DNA of 6,881 nucleotides. Source: Burkholderiales bacterium (GTDB lineage: Bacteria; Pseudomonadota; Gammaproteobacteria; Burkholderiales; Burkholderiaceae_C). The translations under genes were made by a program, and so were the position numbers. The first letter of the stretch is position 1. Every line of letters starts with the position of its first letter. The DNA is taken from NCBI GenBank assembly GCA_005789685.1, contig SXXD01000006.1, positions 1 to 6,881 on the forward strand, written 5' to 3'. The notes beneath the pieces were generated by a model, which ran no database searches, was not told where the DNA came from, and saw only the letters and a program-made list of their open reading frames with translations. Below, in pieces: positions 1-6,100 of the stretch.

Positions 1-1226
1 CCATCCATGTCTGAAATTTCAGCAGGCGCCGAAAAATAGTCAGCTGCCACTGTCAATAATTTGGCTGTCAGTTGGTGAGGCTCACCCTCTTGGCACGCCA
101 CGTTTAACTCGGGCGTGCTGAAACTGCTTGGCAATGCTTTAAGAACTTCATTGGCATTGGGGCTGCGACTTAAAATTTCCAAGAGACGGCAACCCGCGTA
201 GGTCCCATCGTCAAAGCCATACCAACGCTCCTTGAAAAAGATATGGCCACTCATCTCTCCGCCCAGTGGCGCTTCACCGCCCTCTGCTTCTATCTGCTTC
301 ATCTTGGCTTTGATCAGAGAGTGGCCCGTTTTGTACATCAGGGCTTTACCGCCCGCAGCGCGAATGGCGGGAGCCAAACGTTGCGAGCACTTCACATCAA
401 ACAAAATGGTGCCATTGGGCACTCGACTCAATACATCTTGGGCAAACAGTTGCATTTGCCTGTCTGGGTAAATGGTTTCACCATCTTGCGTGACGATACC
501 CAGTCGGTCGCCATCGCCATCAAACGCTAATCCTAATTCGGCACCCGAACTTTGCAGCGCAGCAATGAGATCTTTCAAATTTTCTGGTTTGCTAGGGTCA
601 GGATGGTGGTTGGGAAAATTCCCGTCCACTTCGCTGAACAATTCAATGACCTCGCAGCCCAAAGCACGAAAAATACCTGGCGCACTGGCGCCAGCAATGC
701 CATTGCCAGAATCGACCACAATTTTCAGAGGACGGGACAACTGAATGTCAGACAGAATGCGCTCAATGTAGGCCGGCAAAATATTGACAACTCGCAAAGA
801 GCCCCCATCTTTAAAGTGCCAAGACTCGGTTTCAATGATGTGTTGCAAGGCCTTGATTTCATCGCCATAAACAGCCCGGCCGCCCAACACCATTTTGAAA
901 CCGTTGTCATCTTTGGGGTTGTGGCTGCCCGTCACTTGAATACCGCTGTCGCACACGGTGTACGCCGCAAAATAAAGTTGGGGTGTGGTGGTCAGCCCCA
1001 CGTCAATGACTTCCATGCCAACAGCCACCAGGCCGCGCATCAAGGCTGCCGACAACACGGGCCCACTCAGGCGACCATCGCGCCCAACTGCCACGGTATG
1101 CCGTCCTTCCTTCATGGCCAAACTGCCAAAGGCCCGGCCCAAGGCTTCAGCCAAGTTTTCGTCCATGTTTCGCAGGTAGGTACCGCGAATGTCGTAAGCC
1201 TTGAATATGGATGCCGTGACTTGCAT
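1..1226 (-). CDS. Phosphomannomutase/phosphoglucomutase (AlgC-type), 3' end cut by window edge
   Basis: Cytoplasmic alpha-D-phosphohexomutase that interconverts hexose 6-phosphates and 1-phosphates (mannose/glucose), feeding nucleotide-sugar synthesis for LPS and exopolysaccharide. The reading frame is open from an ATG at 1226 to the left edge (408 complete codons). Family members of the AlgC type run about 460 residues, so roughly the last 50, including most of the phosphate-binding domain 4, are missing from view. Seen in the translation: N-terminal KAYDIRG (residues 9-15), the phosphoserine loop TGSHNP with Ser101, the metal-binding DGDGDR with Asp236, Asp238 and Asp240, and the sugar-binding loop GGEMSGH at 322-328 (Glu324, Ser326). 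An AAGG at 1237-1240 lies 10 nt upstream and supports this start. The gene is divergent from ogt. All visible catalytic elements are intact. Mannose versus glucose preference cannot be decided from sequence; AlgC-type enzymes usually use both. Confidence 0.95.
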   Translation of the reverse strand, partial: MQVTASIFKAYDIRGTYLRNMDENLAEALGRAFGSLAMKEGRHTVAVGRDGRLSGPVLSAALMRGLVAVGMEVIDVGLTTTPQLYFAAYTVCDSGIQVTGSHNPKDDNGFKMVLGGRAVYGDEIKALQHIIETESWHFKDGGSLRVVNILPAYIERILSDIQLSRPLKIVVDSGNGIAGASAPGIFRALGCEVIELFSEVDGNFPNHHPDPSKPENLKDLIAALQSSGAELGLAFDGDGDRLGIVTQDGETIYPDRQMQLFAQDVLSRVPNGTILFDVKCSQRLAPAIRAAGGKALMYKTGHSLIKAKMKQIEAEGGEAPLGGEMSGHIFFKERWYGFDDGTYAGCRLLEILSRSPNANEVLKALPSSFSTPELNVACQEGEPHQLTAKLLTVAADYFSAPAEISDMD

Positions 1227-1296
1227 AAATAATTAGCCTTGGTAGATGTGTCGAACCGCTTTACTGCGCGACCTCGGATGAACTTCTTTGGCCCCC

Positions 1297-1302
1297 ATTG
1301 TA
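1297..1302 (-). promoter_or_regulatory. Candidate -10 element for the phosphohexomutase gene
   Basis: Read on the minus strand this is TACAAT, five of six matches to TATAAT. It lies about 70 nt upstream of the mutase ATG, which would leave a 5' leader of roughly 60 nt carrying the AAGG ribosome binding site. The hexamer 17 nt further upstream matches the -35 consensus poorly, so the assignment rests on the -10 and on its position in a divergent intergenic region. Inference, not demonstrated. Confidence 0.35.
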
Positions 1303-1324
1303 GGTGCGACAGGCTCAAATCGGA

Positions 1325-1330
1325 TACGAT
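1325..1330 (+). promoter_or_regulatory. Possible -10 element for the ogt-led operon
   Basis: TACGAT (four of six matches to TATAAT) ends 6 nt before the ATG at 1337. A transcript starting at the usual distance would begin at or very near that ATG, giving a leaderless or nearly leaderless message. No good ribosome binding site precedes the ATG, which fits. There is no convincing -35 at 16-18 nt; a TTGTAG at 1298-1303 is too far (about 21 nt). Weak evidence. Confidence 0.22.
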
Positions 1331-1336
1331 GATCGC

Positions 1337-1885
1337 ATGCAATTTCACCCTGAAACCTGTCACAAAACCATTCAAAGTCCCTGGGGATCATTGACCCTAG
1401 CAGCCAATGCGAATGGACTGAGCGGTGTTTGGTTTGAAAACCAAAAACATTTTCCAAACACACACGCTTGGACATTTTCAAACCAACACCCCACTTTGCT
1501 TCAAGCTGAGCAAAGCCTCAGCAATTACTTTGATCAAAAATGGCCCCCAGCCACTTCAGCTAGAAAAGCACTGCTCAACATAAGGCTAGATTTGAGCGCC
1601 GGCACTGACTTCCAAAAAGCCGTTTGGCATGCCCTGATGAGCATTCCCATGGGGCAAACATGCAGCTATGGTCAACTTGCTGCAGCCATCGGTCGCCCCA
1701 TGGCGGTCAGGGCCGTTGGCGCTGCTGTCGGGCGCAACCCCATCAGCATCCTTGTTCCTTGCCACCGCGTGTTGGGCAGTCAGGGTCAAATCACAGGTTA
1801 TGCAGGCGGTATTTGGCGCAAACAAGCTTTGTTGAAGCTTGAAAACGCAAGCATCAGCACATCATCGGCAGGTCACCATCAATGA
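1337..1885 (+). CDS. ogt: Methylated-DNA--protein-cysteine S-methyltransferase (O6-alkylguanine-DNA alkyltransferase)
   Basis: Suicide DNA-repair protein that moves alkyl groups from O6-alkylguanine (and O4-alkylthymine) to its own cysteine. From the ATG at 1337 it is 182 residues, close to the usual single-domain Ogt length. Seen: acceptor motif PCHRV with Cys142, followed by His143; Glu169 lies 27 residues after the cysteine, the same spacing as the Cys-His-Glu triad of human MGMT (145/172). The DNA-binding helix-turn-helix is recognisable, with Tyr111 and the arginine finger Arg125 in a VRAVG motif, and Asn134-Pro135 form the Asn hinge. An in-frame GTG at 1304 would add 11 residues ([11 protein letters not shown]) that do not look like family sequence and would overlap the possible promoter, so the ATG is preferred. 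It lacks the N-terminal Ada domain and so should not be a methyl-sensing regulator. The stop overlaps the next start by 4 bp. The symbol follows family usage; orthology to E. coli ogt is not proven. Confidence 0.92.
   Translation: MQFHPETCHKTIQSPWGSLTLAANANGLSGVWFENQKHFPNTHAWTFSNQHPTLLQAEQSLSNYFDQKWPPATSARKALLNIRLDLSAGTDFQKAVWHALMSIPMGQTCSYGQLAAAIGRPMAVRAVGAAVGRNPISILVPCHRVLGSQGQITGYAGGIWRKQALLKLENASISTSSAGHHQ
1870..1873 (+). promoter_or_regulatory. Ribosome binding site of the EamA gene
   Basis: AGGT sits 8 nt before the ATG at 1882, inside the last codons of ogt. Together with the ATGA stop/start overlap it supports the chosen start and translational coupling with ogt. Confidence 0.45.
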
Positions 1886-2790
1886 GTGAAAACAACCGTA
1901 GCGATTCGCAAGATTGGCGAATCGACTACCTGATGTTGGCCGCTTTATGGGGCTCATCATTTTTATTCATGCGCATGGGCGCAGCAGAATTTGGCCCCTT
2001 GGGTACGGCCTGGGCACGCGTTTGTGTCGCCACACTGTTTTTATTTCCTTTCATGCTTTGGCAAGGTCACTGGACTTTGTTTCAATCTAAGTGGAAGATC
2101 ATTTTGTGCTTTGGTGTTTTCAATTCCGCCTTGCCTTTCGCCTTGTTTGCCTATGCTGTCATGCACATTTCGACAGGCTTGTCAGCTATTCTGAATGCGG
2201 CAGTGCCCTTGTTTGCAGCTGTCGTCGCTTGGCTCTGGTTAGGAGATCGTTTAAACCGGTGGCGAATTGCAGGCTTGTTCATTGGCTTCATTGGTGTCAC
2301 GCTATTGGCCAGTAATCAAACCAGTTTTCACAGTGCAGCCAACCCCGATACCAGTCCACGGGGTCAATACACAGCCATCGCAGCGTGTCTTGTAGCGACC
2401 TTGTGCTATGCCATCTCAGGCAGTTTTACAAAAAAATTCATGCCCAATTTACCGCCGTTGGTATCCTCAACAGGTAGCCAATTGGGTGCCAGTTTGGCGC
2501 TGGCACTACCAGCGCTTTGGGCTTTGCCAGAAGACATGCCCAGCTCCCAAGCCTGGCTGTCCGTTATCATGCTGGGTGTAGCCTGTACGGGCATTGCCTA
2601 CATTCTCTATTTCAGATTGGTCAACCGTGCAGGGCCTGCCAAGGCGCTCACTGTGACTTTTTTAATTCCCGTATTTGCTTTAATCTATGCTGTGGCATTT
2701 TTGAATGAAACCGTCACACTGAGCATGGTCTTGTTGGGCATGGTGGTTGTTTTTGGCACGGCCATGTCCAGTGGTATTTTTCCAAAATGA
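1882..2790 (+). CDS. EamA/DMT-superfamily permease, 10 predicted membrane helices
   Basis: Inner-membrane transporter of the drug/metabolite superfamily (two EamA repeats). At 302 residues it has the normal length. Hydrophobic segments by eye: about 15-33, 40-60, 72-93, 97-120, 127-144, 162-181, 194-214, 223-243, 251-272 and 279-297, i.e. ten helices in two five-helix repeats. Family signatures: ALWGSSFLF near residues 21-29 in helix 1, the end of repeat 1 with LNAAVPLF and LWLGDRL (about 104-124), and the matching end of repeat 2 with TFLIPVFA and FLNETVT (about 259-279, Glu276). The hydrophilic linker at about 144-161 separates the repeats. Members export amino acids, purine-type metabolites or drugs, but substrate cannot be read from sequence. 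It starts inside the ogt stop (ATGA) and ends 12 nt before the Bug gene, so it is probably co-transcribed with both. An exporter for the product of the downstream monooxygenase is possible but purely inferential. Confidence 0.93.
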   Translation: MSENNRSDSQDWRIDYLMLAALWGSSFLFMRMGAAEFGPLGTAWARVCVATLFLFPFMLWQGHWTLFQSKWKIILCFGVFNSALPFALFAYAVMHISTGLSAILNAAVPLFAAVVAWLWLGDRLNRWRIAGLFIGFIGVTLLASNQTSFHSAANPDTSPRGQYTAIAACLVATLCYAISGSFTKKFMPNLPPLVSSTGSQLGASLALALPALWALPEDMPSSQAWLSVIMLGVACTGIAYILYFRLVNRAGPAKALTVTFLIPVFALIYAVAFLNETVTLSMVLLGMVVVFGTAMSSGIFPK

Positions 2791-2802
2791 AATAATCGAA
2801 TC

Positions 2803-3801
2803 ATGAAACGACGCAACTTCACACTAAAAAGCTCACTCACCTTGCTTGCCGTCATTTTGACTGCATCCAATGCCATTGCGCAAGGCTCACCACCCACTGT
2901 GCTCACGAGCAGCCAGGCGCCCATCAAACTCATCGTACCATTCACACCAGGCACGGGCATTGACCTCATTGCGCGCACCGTCGGCCCCAAACTATCACAA
3001 CGCCTCGGGCGACCCGTGGTGGTTGAAAACAGAGTGGGCGCCTCTGGCAACATTGGCACAGAAGCTGTGGTGCGTGCTGCACCCGATGGTCAAACGTTGT
3101 TGGTCAGCGTCAATACACTGGTCATGAACAAGAGTCTCTATGCGGGCTTGAGTTTCGATCCTGTGAAAGATCTTGCGCCGGTCATACTGACCAGCTGGGG
3201 ACAGCTGTTGTTGGTCACCCATCCCAAATCCAACTTCAAAACAGCCGCCGAGTTGGTGGCCACGGCCAAAGCCAACCCAGGTCGATTCAACTATGCTTCG
3301 CCCGGTGTTGGCACACCCCATCATTTGTCCATGGAACTCTTCAAGAGCACGGCCAGTGTGTTCTTAACGCACATTCCTTATCGAGGCACTGCACCGGCTG
3401 TTTCCGACTTGTTGGGCGGTCAAGTTGACGTCATGTTCTTGCCAATCCACGTGGCCTTGCCACAAATCAGAGCCGGCAAATTGTTAGCATTAGGCATTGG
3501 CAGCGATCAACGCCATCCACTTTTGCCCACGGTTCCCACATTGGCTGAAGCCAAAGCGGGCAAAGTGAATGTCGACATGTGGTACGGTATTTTTGCGCCT
3601 AAAAACACCCCTGCTGAGCTGGTTCAAGCCTTCAACAAAGAGCTCAAAACCATCTTGGCCAGTGAAGATATTCAAAAAGCATTTCAACCGCAAGGCATGG
3701 ATCCTGCAAACAGTACACCTGAGGAGTTTGGTAAGTTGGTTGAGCGCGACGCTAACCGCTGGGCAGAGCTCATTAAAGTTCAAAATATCAAGGCAGAGTG
3801 A
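2803..3801 (+). CDS. Bug/TctC-family periplasmic solute-binding protein
   Basis: Tripartite tricarboxylate transporter receptor of the Bug family: an exported two-lobed protein that captures small, usually carboxylated, ligands. It is 332 residues, slightly longer than typical. The N-terminus MKRRNF, a hydrophobic core at about 11-20 and ASNAIA-QG form a Sec signal peptide with cleavage likely after Ala26. Family landmarks: IKLIVPFTPGTGIDLIAR (41-58), the ligand loop where members typically read PFPPGG; then VVENRVGASGNIGTE (73-87), AAPDGQTLL (92-100), FNYASPGVGTPHHL (162-175), HIPYRGTAP (190-198), and the C-lobe LPTVPTLAEA (241-250). The TPG-TGID version of the first loop is a variant that may affect ligand choice. 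No clear Shine-Dalgarno precedes the ATG; the start is set by the signal peptide. No TctA/TctB genes are adjacent, as usual for orphan Bug proteins. The 2-nt gap to the monooxygenase gene suggests a shared pathway. Confidence 0.93.
   Translation: MKRRNFTLKSSLTLLAVILTASNAIAQGSPPTVLTSSQAPIKLIVPFTPGTGIDLIARTVGPKLSQRLGRPVVVENRVGASGNIGTEAVVRAAPDGQTLLVSVNTLVMNKSLYAGLSFDPVKDLAPVILTSWGQLLLVTHPKSNFKTAAELVATAKANPGRFNYASPGVGTPHHLSMELFKSTASVFLTHIPYRGTAPAVSDLLGGQVDVMFLPIHVALPQIRAGKLLALGIGSDQRHPLLPTVPTLAEAKAGKVNVDMWYGIFAPKNTPAELVQAFNKELKTILASEDIQKAFQPQGMDPANSTPEEFGKLVERDANRWAELIKVQNIKAE
3790..3793 (+). promoter_or_regulatory. Ribosome binding site deciding the monooxygenase start
   Basis: AAGG lies 10 nt before the ATG at 3804 but only 4 nt before an in-frame GTG at 3798. 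The spacing favours the ATG, giving a protein that begins MNIAIVGGG, typical of flavoproteins whose Rossmann strand opens at the N-terminus. Confidence 0.45.
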
Positions 3802-3803
3802 AC

Positions 3804-5024
3804 ATGAACATCGCCATTGTGGGCGGCGGCATAGCCGGCTTGAGTTTTGCATTGGGTCTTCACAAGCGAGGCATTGACTGCGACGTTTTTGAAGCAGTCA
3901 CTGACATCAAAGAAATTGGCGTTGGCATCACTTTGCTACCCCATGCCATGCGCGAACTGGCCGAGTTAGGCCTGCAAGATGCGCTTGAAGCTGTCGGCAT
4001 TGAAAATCTTGAAAGCGTTTTCTACACCCAACATGGGCAATATGTGTACAAAGAAGCCCGTGGCCGACATGCGGGCTACACATTGCCTGAAATAGGCATT
4101 CACCGAGGTAAATTGCATCGCATTTTGTTTGATGCAACTGTCAGTCGGCTGGGTGCTGACAAAGTTCACACGGGCATGCGTTGTTCTGCTTTTTCACAAA
4201 ATAACAATGGCGTTGAAATTGAATTTTCAAACGCCCACACACAAACCAGCCTCAAGGTCCAGGCTCAAATTGCCGTGGCATGCGATGGGGTGAACTCCGT
4301 CATGCGAACGCAAATGCATCCACAAGACGCTCTTTGCTTTGCTGGCATCAACACTTGGCGCGGCGTTACTGTGCACCCACCTATTCTCACGGGCAAAAGC
4401 TACTTGCGTATTGGCACAGTTGAAGTTGGCAAGATGGTCATCTACCCCATCATTGACAACGTGGATGGCAAAGGCAATCAACTTATCAATTGGGTCGCTG
4501 AGTTACAAAAACCCAATGCCGCTATGAACGACTGGAATCGTCCAGGCGACCCTGCAGTCTGTGCCCAAATTTTCAAAGACTGGACGTTTGATTTCTTGAA
4601 TGTGCCAGAACTCATTTTGAAAGCTGACAAAGTTTTTGAATACCCCATGGTCGACAAAAATGCGCTGCCATTCTGGACCCAAGGACGCGTGACCCTCATG
4701 GGAGATGCCGCCCACCCCATGTATCCGCGCGGCTCCAATGGCTCTGCTCAAGCCCTCATTGATGCCCAAACCCTAGCCGACCAATTGGCTCAACACACAG
4801 ATCCTAAAGAGGCCTTGAAAGCCTATGAAGTCTTGCGCTTAGCGCCTACCGCCAAAGTGGTAGAAACCAACCGCAATGTGCCACCTGACTTCATCATCAT
4901 GAAGGCCCAAGAACTGAGCGGTGGCAAGCCCTTTAGGCACATTGACGACCTCATCACGCAAGACGAATTGCGTCAAATTTCAGACCATTACAAAACAGTG
5001 GCTGGTTTTGCCTTAACGAAGTGA
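3804..5024 (+). CDS. PhzS-like FAD-dependent aromatic-ring monooxygenase
   Basis: Class A (single-component) flavoprotein hydroxylase, 406 residues, cytoplasmic. It should use NAD(P)H and O2 to hydroxylate an aromatic or heteroaromatic substrate. Seen: dinucleotide fold GGGIAG (7-12) with Glu30 at the end of the second strand for the FAD ribose; IHRGKLH (99-105); the DG fingerprint ACDGVNSVMR (159-168); and the GD motif LMGDAAHPMYPRGSNG (298-313), where Asp301 contacts FAD. From memory, several blocks match Pseudomonas PhzS (5-methylphenazine-1-carboxylate hydroxylase): GI-T-WRGVT (181-189), YPI ahead of a LINWV-type strand (214-231) and YPMVD--LP-W (280-291). No other phenazine genes are in view, so the substrate is unlikely to be a phenazine; salicylate- or nicotinate-like acids are alternatives. 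The Bug gene 2 nt upstream suggests the substrate may be imported. The last 37 bp overlap the convergent RlmN-like gene. Family call is firm, substrate unknown. Confidence 0.93.
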   Translation: MNIAIVGGGIAGLSFALGLHKRGIDCDVFEAVTDIKEIGVGITLLPHAMRELAELGLQDALEAVGIENLESVFYTQHGQYVYKEARGRHAGYTLPEIGIHRGKLHRILFDATVSRLGADKVHTGMRCSAFSQNNNGVEIEFSNAHTQTSLKVQAQIAVACDGVNSVMRTQMHPQDALCFAGINTWRGVTVHPPILTGKSYLRIGTVEVGKMVIYPIIDNVDGKGNQLINWVAELQKPNAAMNDWNRPGDPAVCAQIFKDWTFDFLNVPELILKADKVFEYPMVDKNALPFWTQGRVTLMGDAAHPMYPRGSNGSAQALIDAQTLADQLAQHTDPKEALKAYEVLRLAPTAKVVETNRNVPPDFIIMKAQELSGGKPFRHIDDLITQDELRQISDHYKTVAGFALTK

Positions 5025-6088
5025 ATGGGTGCTTCGTGCCTCACCTGTTGAGGCTGATGGTCTGCTGCCTTTAACTGACGGGCTCTCAATTGCCCGCATC
5101 CGCCTTCTACATCTTGACCCGCAGAATTTCTGAGTTTGGTCAAAATACCGCGCCTGTGAAGCGTGCGCACCATTTCTGCGGCACGCTCCCATGAGGGGCG
5201 CTTAAAGGGTAAATCTTCCACAGTGTTGTAGGGAATCATGTTCATCAAGGCATATTTGCCTTTTAGCAAACGAACAATGCCTTCAATTTCCTCTTCGGTG
5301 TCATTGACACCCTCCATGAGTGTCCACTGGTATTGAATGGGATAGCCTGTTTGTTGGGCGTAGTTTTCTGCTGCTTCGACCAAGGCTACAGGGCTCATTT
5401 TGGGTGCGCGGGGCAACAACTCAGCACGCAGTTCTGCGCGCGTTGTGTGCAAAGACACCGCCAAGGCGGGTTTCACCAAGCCCAATGGCAGCTGCTCAAA
5501 CACCCGTTGATCGCCAACCGTTGAAAACACCAAGGACTTGTGGCCAATGTTGCCCACTGTTCCCAAAACATCGATGGCTTCCATGACATTGTCTAAGTTG
5601 TGAGCCGGCTCGCCCATGCCCATGAACACCACCTTTTTAACGGCCCGGTGCAACCTGGCAAATGCAACCTGAGCCACAATTTCTGCGCTGCCCACTTGCC
5701 TGATCAAGCCTTCTTTGCCCGTCATGCAAAAGACACAACCCACGGCGCAACCAACTTGCGAAGACACGCACACACCATCGCGAGGCAAGCCCACAGTTTC
5801 AACGGTTTGGCCATCCTGAAGCGCAAGCAGCCAACGCACCGAGCCATCTTCTGCCGGATGCGTTGATTGCAAGCGCAGCAAATTGGAAAGCCTATCGGTC
5901 AACTGCGGCAATGCCTGCCGCAAAGCCGCCGGCATGAAGCTCTCTAGGGGCCTGCTGCCACTGTTTTGAGGTTTGGCTTGAGACCACAAACGCAAAATGC
6001 GTTGCTCATGGGCAGGCCGTGCACCCAAGCAACGCAATTGGTTTCGAATTTCACTGATCTGCTGAAATGCCATGTCGCTATTGGACAT
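4988..6088 (-). CDS. RlmN/Cfr-family radical-SAM RNA (adenine-C2/C8) methyltransferase, divergent paralogue type
   Basis: Radical S-adenosylmethionine enzyme of the family that methylates adenine carbons in RNA; RlmN makes 2-methyladenosine at 23S A2503 and at tRNA A37. It is 366 residues. The [4Fe-4S] motif CX3CX2C is at Cys114, Cys118 and Cys121. Both extra catalytic cysteines are present: Cys107 in GVCVSSQVGC and Cys331 in GGCGQL, so it should be methylation-competent. Other landmarks are VVFMGMGEPAHNLDNV (153-168, the SAM-binding GEP), AVSLHTT (210-216) and MNMIPYN (282-288). It departs from standard RlmN: GLIRQV (127-132) replaces the usual GFNRNL-type string, IPYN replaces IPWNP, and QDVEGGCGQL replaces DDIDAACGQL. 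A basic tail of about 32 residues follows GQL. It lies 12 nt after the minus-strand Bug gene, probably one transcript. Met1 at 6088 is preferred over Met6 at 6073, with a weak AAGA (6099-6102) 10 nt upstream. Its exact RNA target is open, hence no symbol. Confidence 0.9.
   Translation of the reverse strand: MSNSDMAFQQISEIRNQLRCLGARPAHEQRILRLWSQAKPQNSGSRPLESFMPAALRQALPQLTDRLSNLLRLQSTHPAEDGSVRWLLALQDGQTVETVGLPRDGVCVSSQVGCAVGCVFCMTGKEGLIRQVGSAEIVAQVAFARLHRAVKKVVFMGMGEPAHNLDNVMEAIDVLGTVGNIGHKSLVFSTVGDQRVFEQLPLGLVKPALAVSLHTTRAELRAELLPRAPKMSPVALVEAAENYAQQTGYPIQYQWTLMEGVNDTEEEIEGIVRLLKGKYALMNMIPYNTVEDLPFKRPSWERAAEMVRTLHRRGILTKLRNSAGQDVEGGCGQLRARQLKAADHQPQQVRHEAPIHFVKAKPATVL
5016..5054. other. Two adjacent small inverted repeats at the convergent gene ends
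   Basis: ACGAAG (5016-5021) pairs with CTTCGT (5032-5037) around a 10-nt loop that holds the monooxygenase stop codon. Immediately after it, GCCTCA (5038-5043) pairs with TGAGGC (5049-5054) around a 5-nt loop. Neither is followed by a T-run on either strand, so they are not textbook intrinsic terminators. They lie within the RlmN-like coding tail, so they may be coincidental or may aid termination or 3'-end stability of the plus-strand operon. Confidence 0.35.
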
Positions 6089-6098
6089 GAAATTTCAG
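6062..6098 (-). promoter_or_regulatory. Inverted repeat across the RlmN-like start codon, candidate translation-control hairpin
   Basis: On the minus-strand transcript, CUGAAAUUUCAUGUC (6098-6084) can pair with GACAUGGCAUUUCAG (6076-6062) around a 7-nt loop. That is 13 Watson-Crick pairs of 15, plus one possible G-U pair at the interior mismatch. The start AUG (6088-6086) is in the first arm and the in-frame Met6 AUG (6073-6071) is in the second, so the two starts would pair with each other. No U-run follows, arguing against a terminator. Structure is read directly; function is inferred. Confidence 0.45.
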
Positions 6099-6100
6099 TC

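Noticed and set aside
11..22. Perfect 12-bp palindrome CTGAAATTTCAG, sharing its arms with the hairpin at 6062-6098
   Set aside because: It lies inside the mutase coding sequence and encodes an ordinary EISD stretch. With only two sites of partly shared sequence in different settings, a common operator cannot be argued.
552..1232. Long plus-strand open frame (226 codons) opposite the phosphohexomutase gene
   Set aside because: It is antisense to a gene with intact catalytic motifs, has no recognisable domain, and its composition is explained as the shadow of the real gene.
1428..1445. Inverted repeat TTTGGTTT-GA-AAACCAAA within ogt
   Set aside because: It is AT-rich, has only a 2-nt centre and sits in the middle of a coding region among other AAAC/TTTG-rich codons; chance is a sufficient explanation.
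2791..2802. Terminator or promoter between the EamA and Bug genes
   Set aside because: The 12-nt gap is too short and shows neither a stem-loop with T-run nor a recognisable promoter.
3798..3803. GTG at 3798 as the monooxygenase start (4-bp GTGA overlap with the Bug stop)
   Set aside because: It adds only two residues before the Rossmann strand and is too close to the AAGG; the ATG at 3804 is better spaced.
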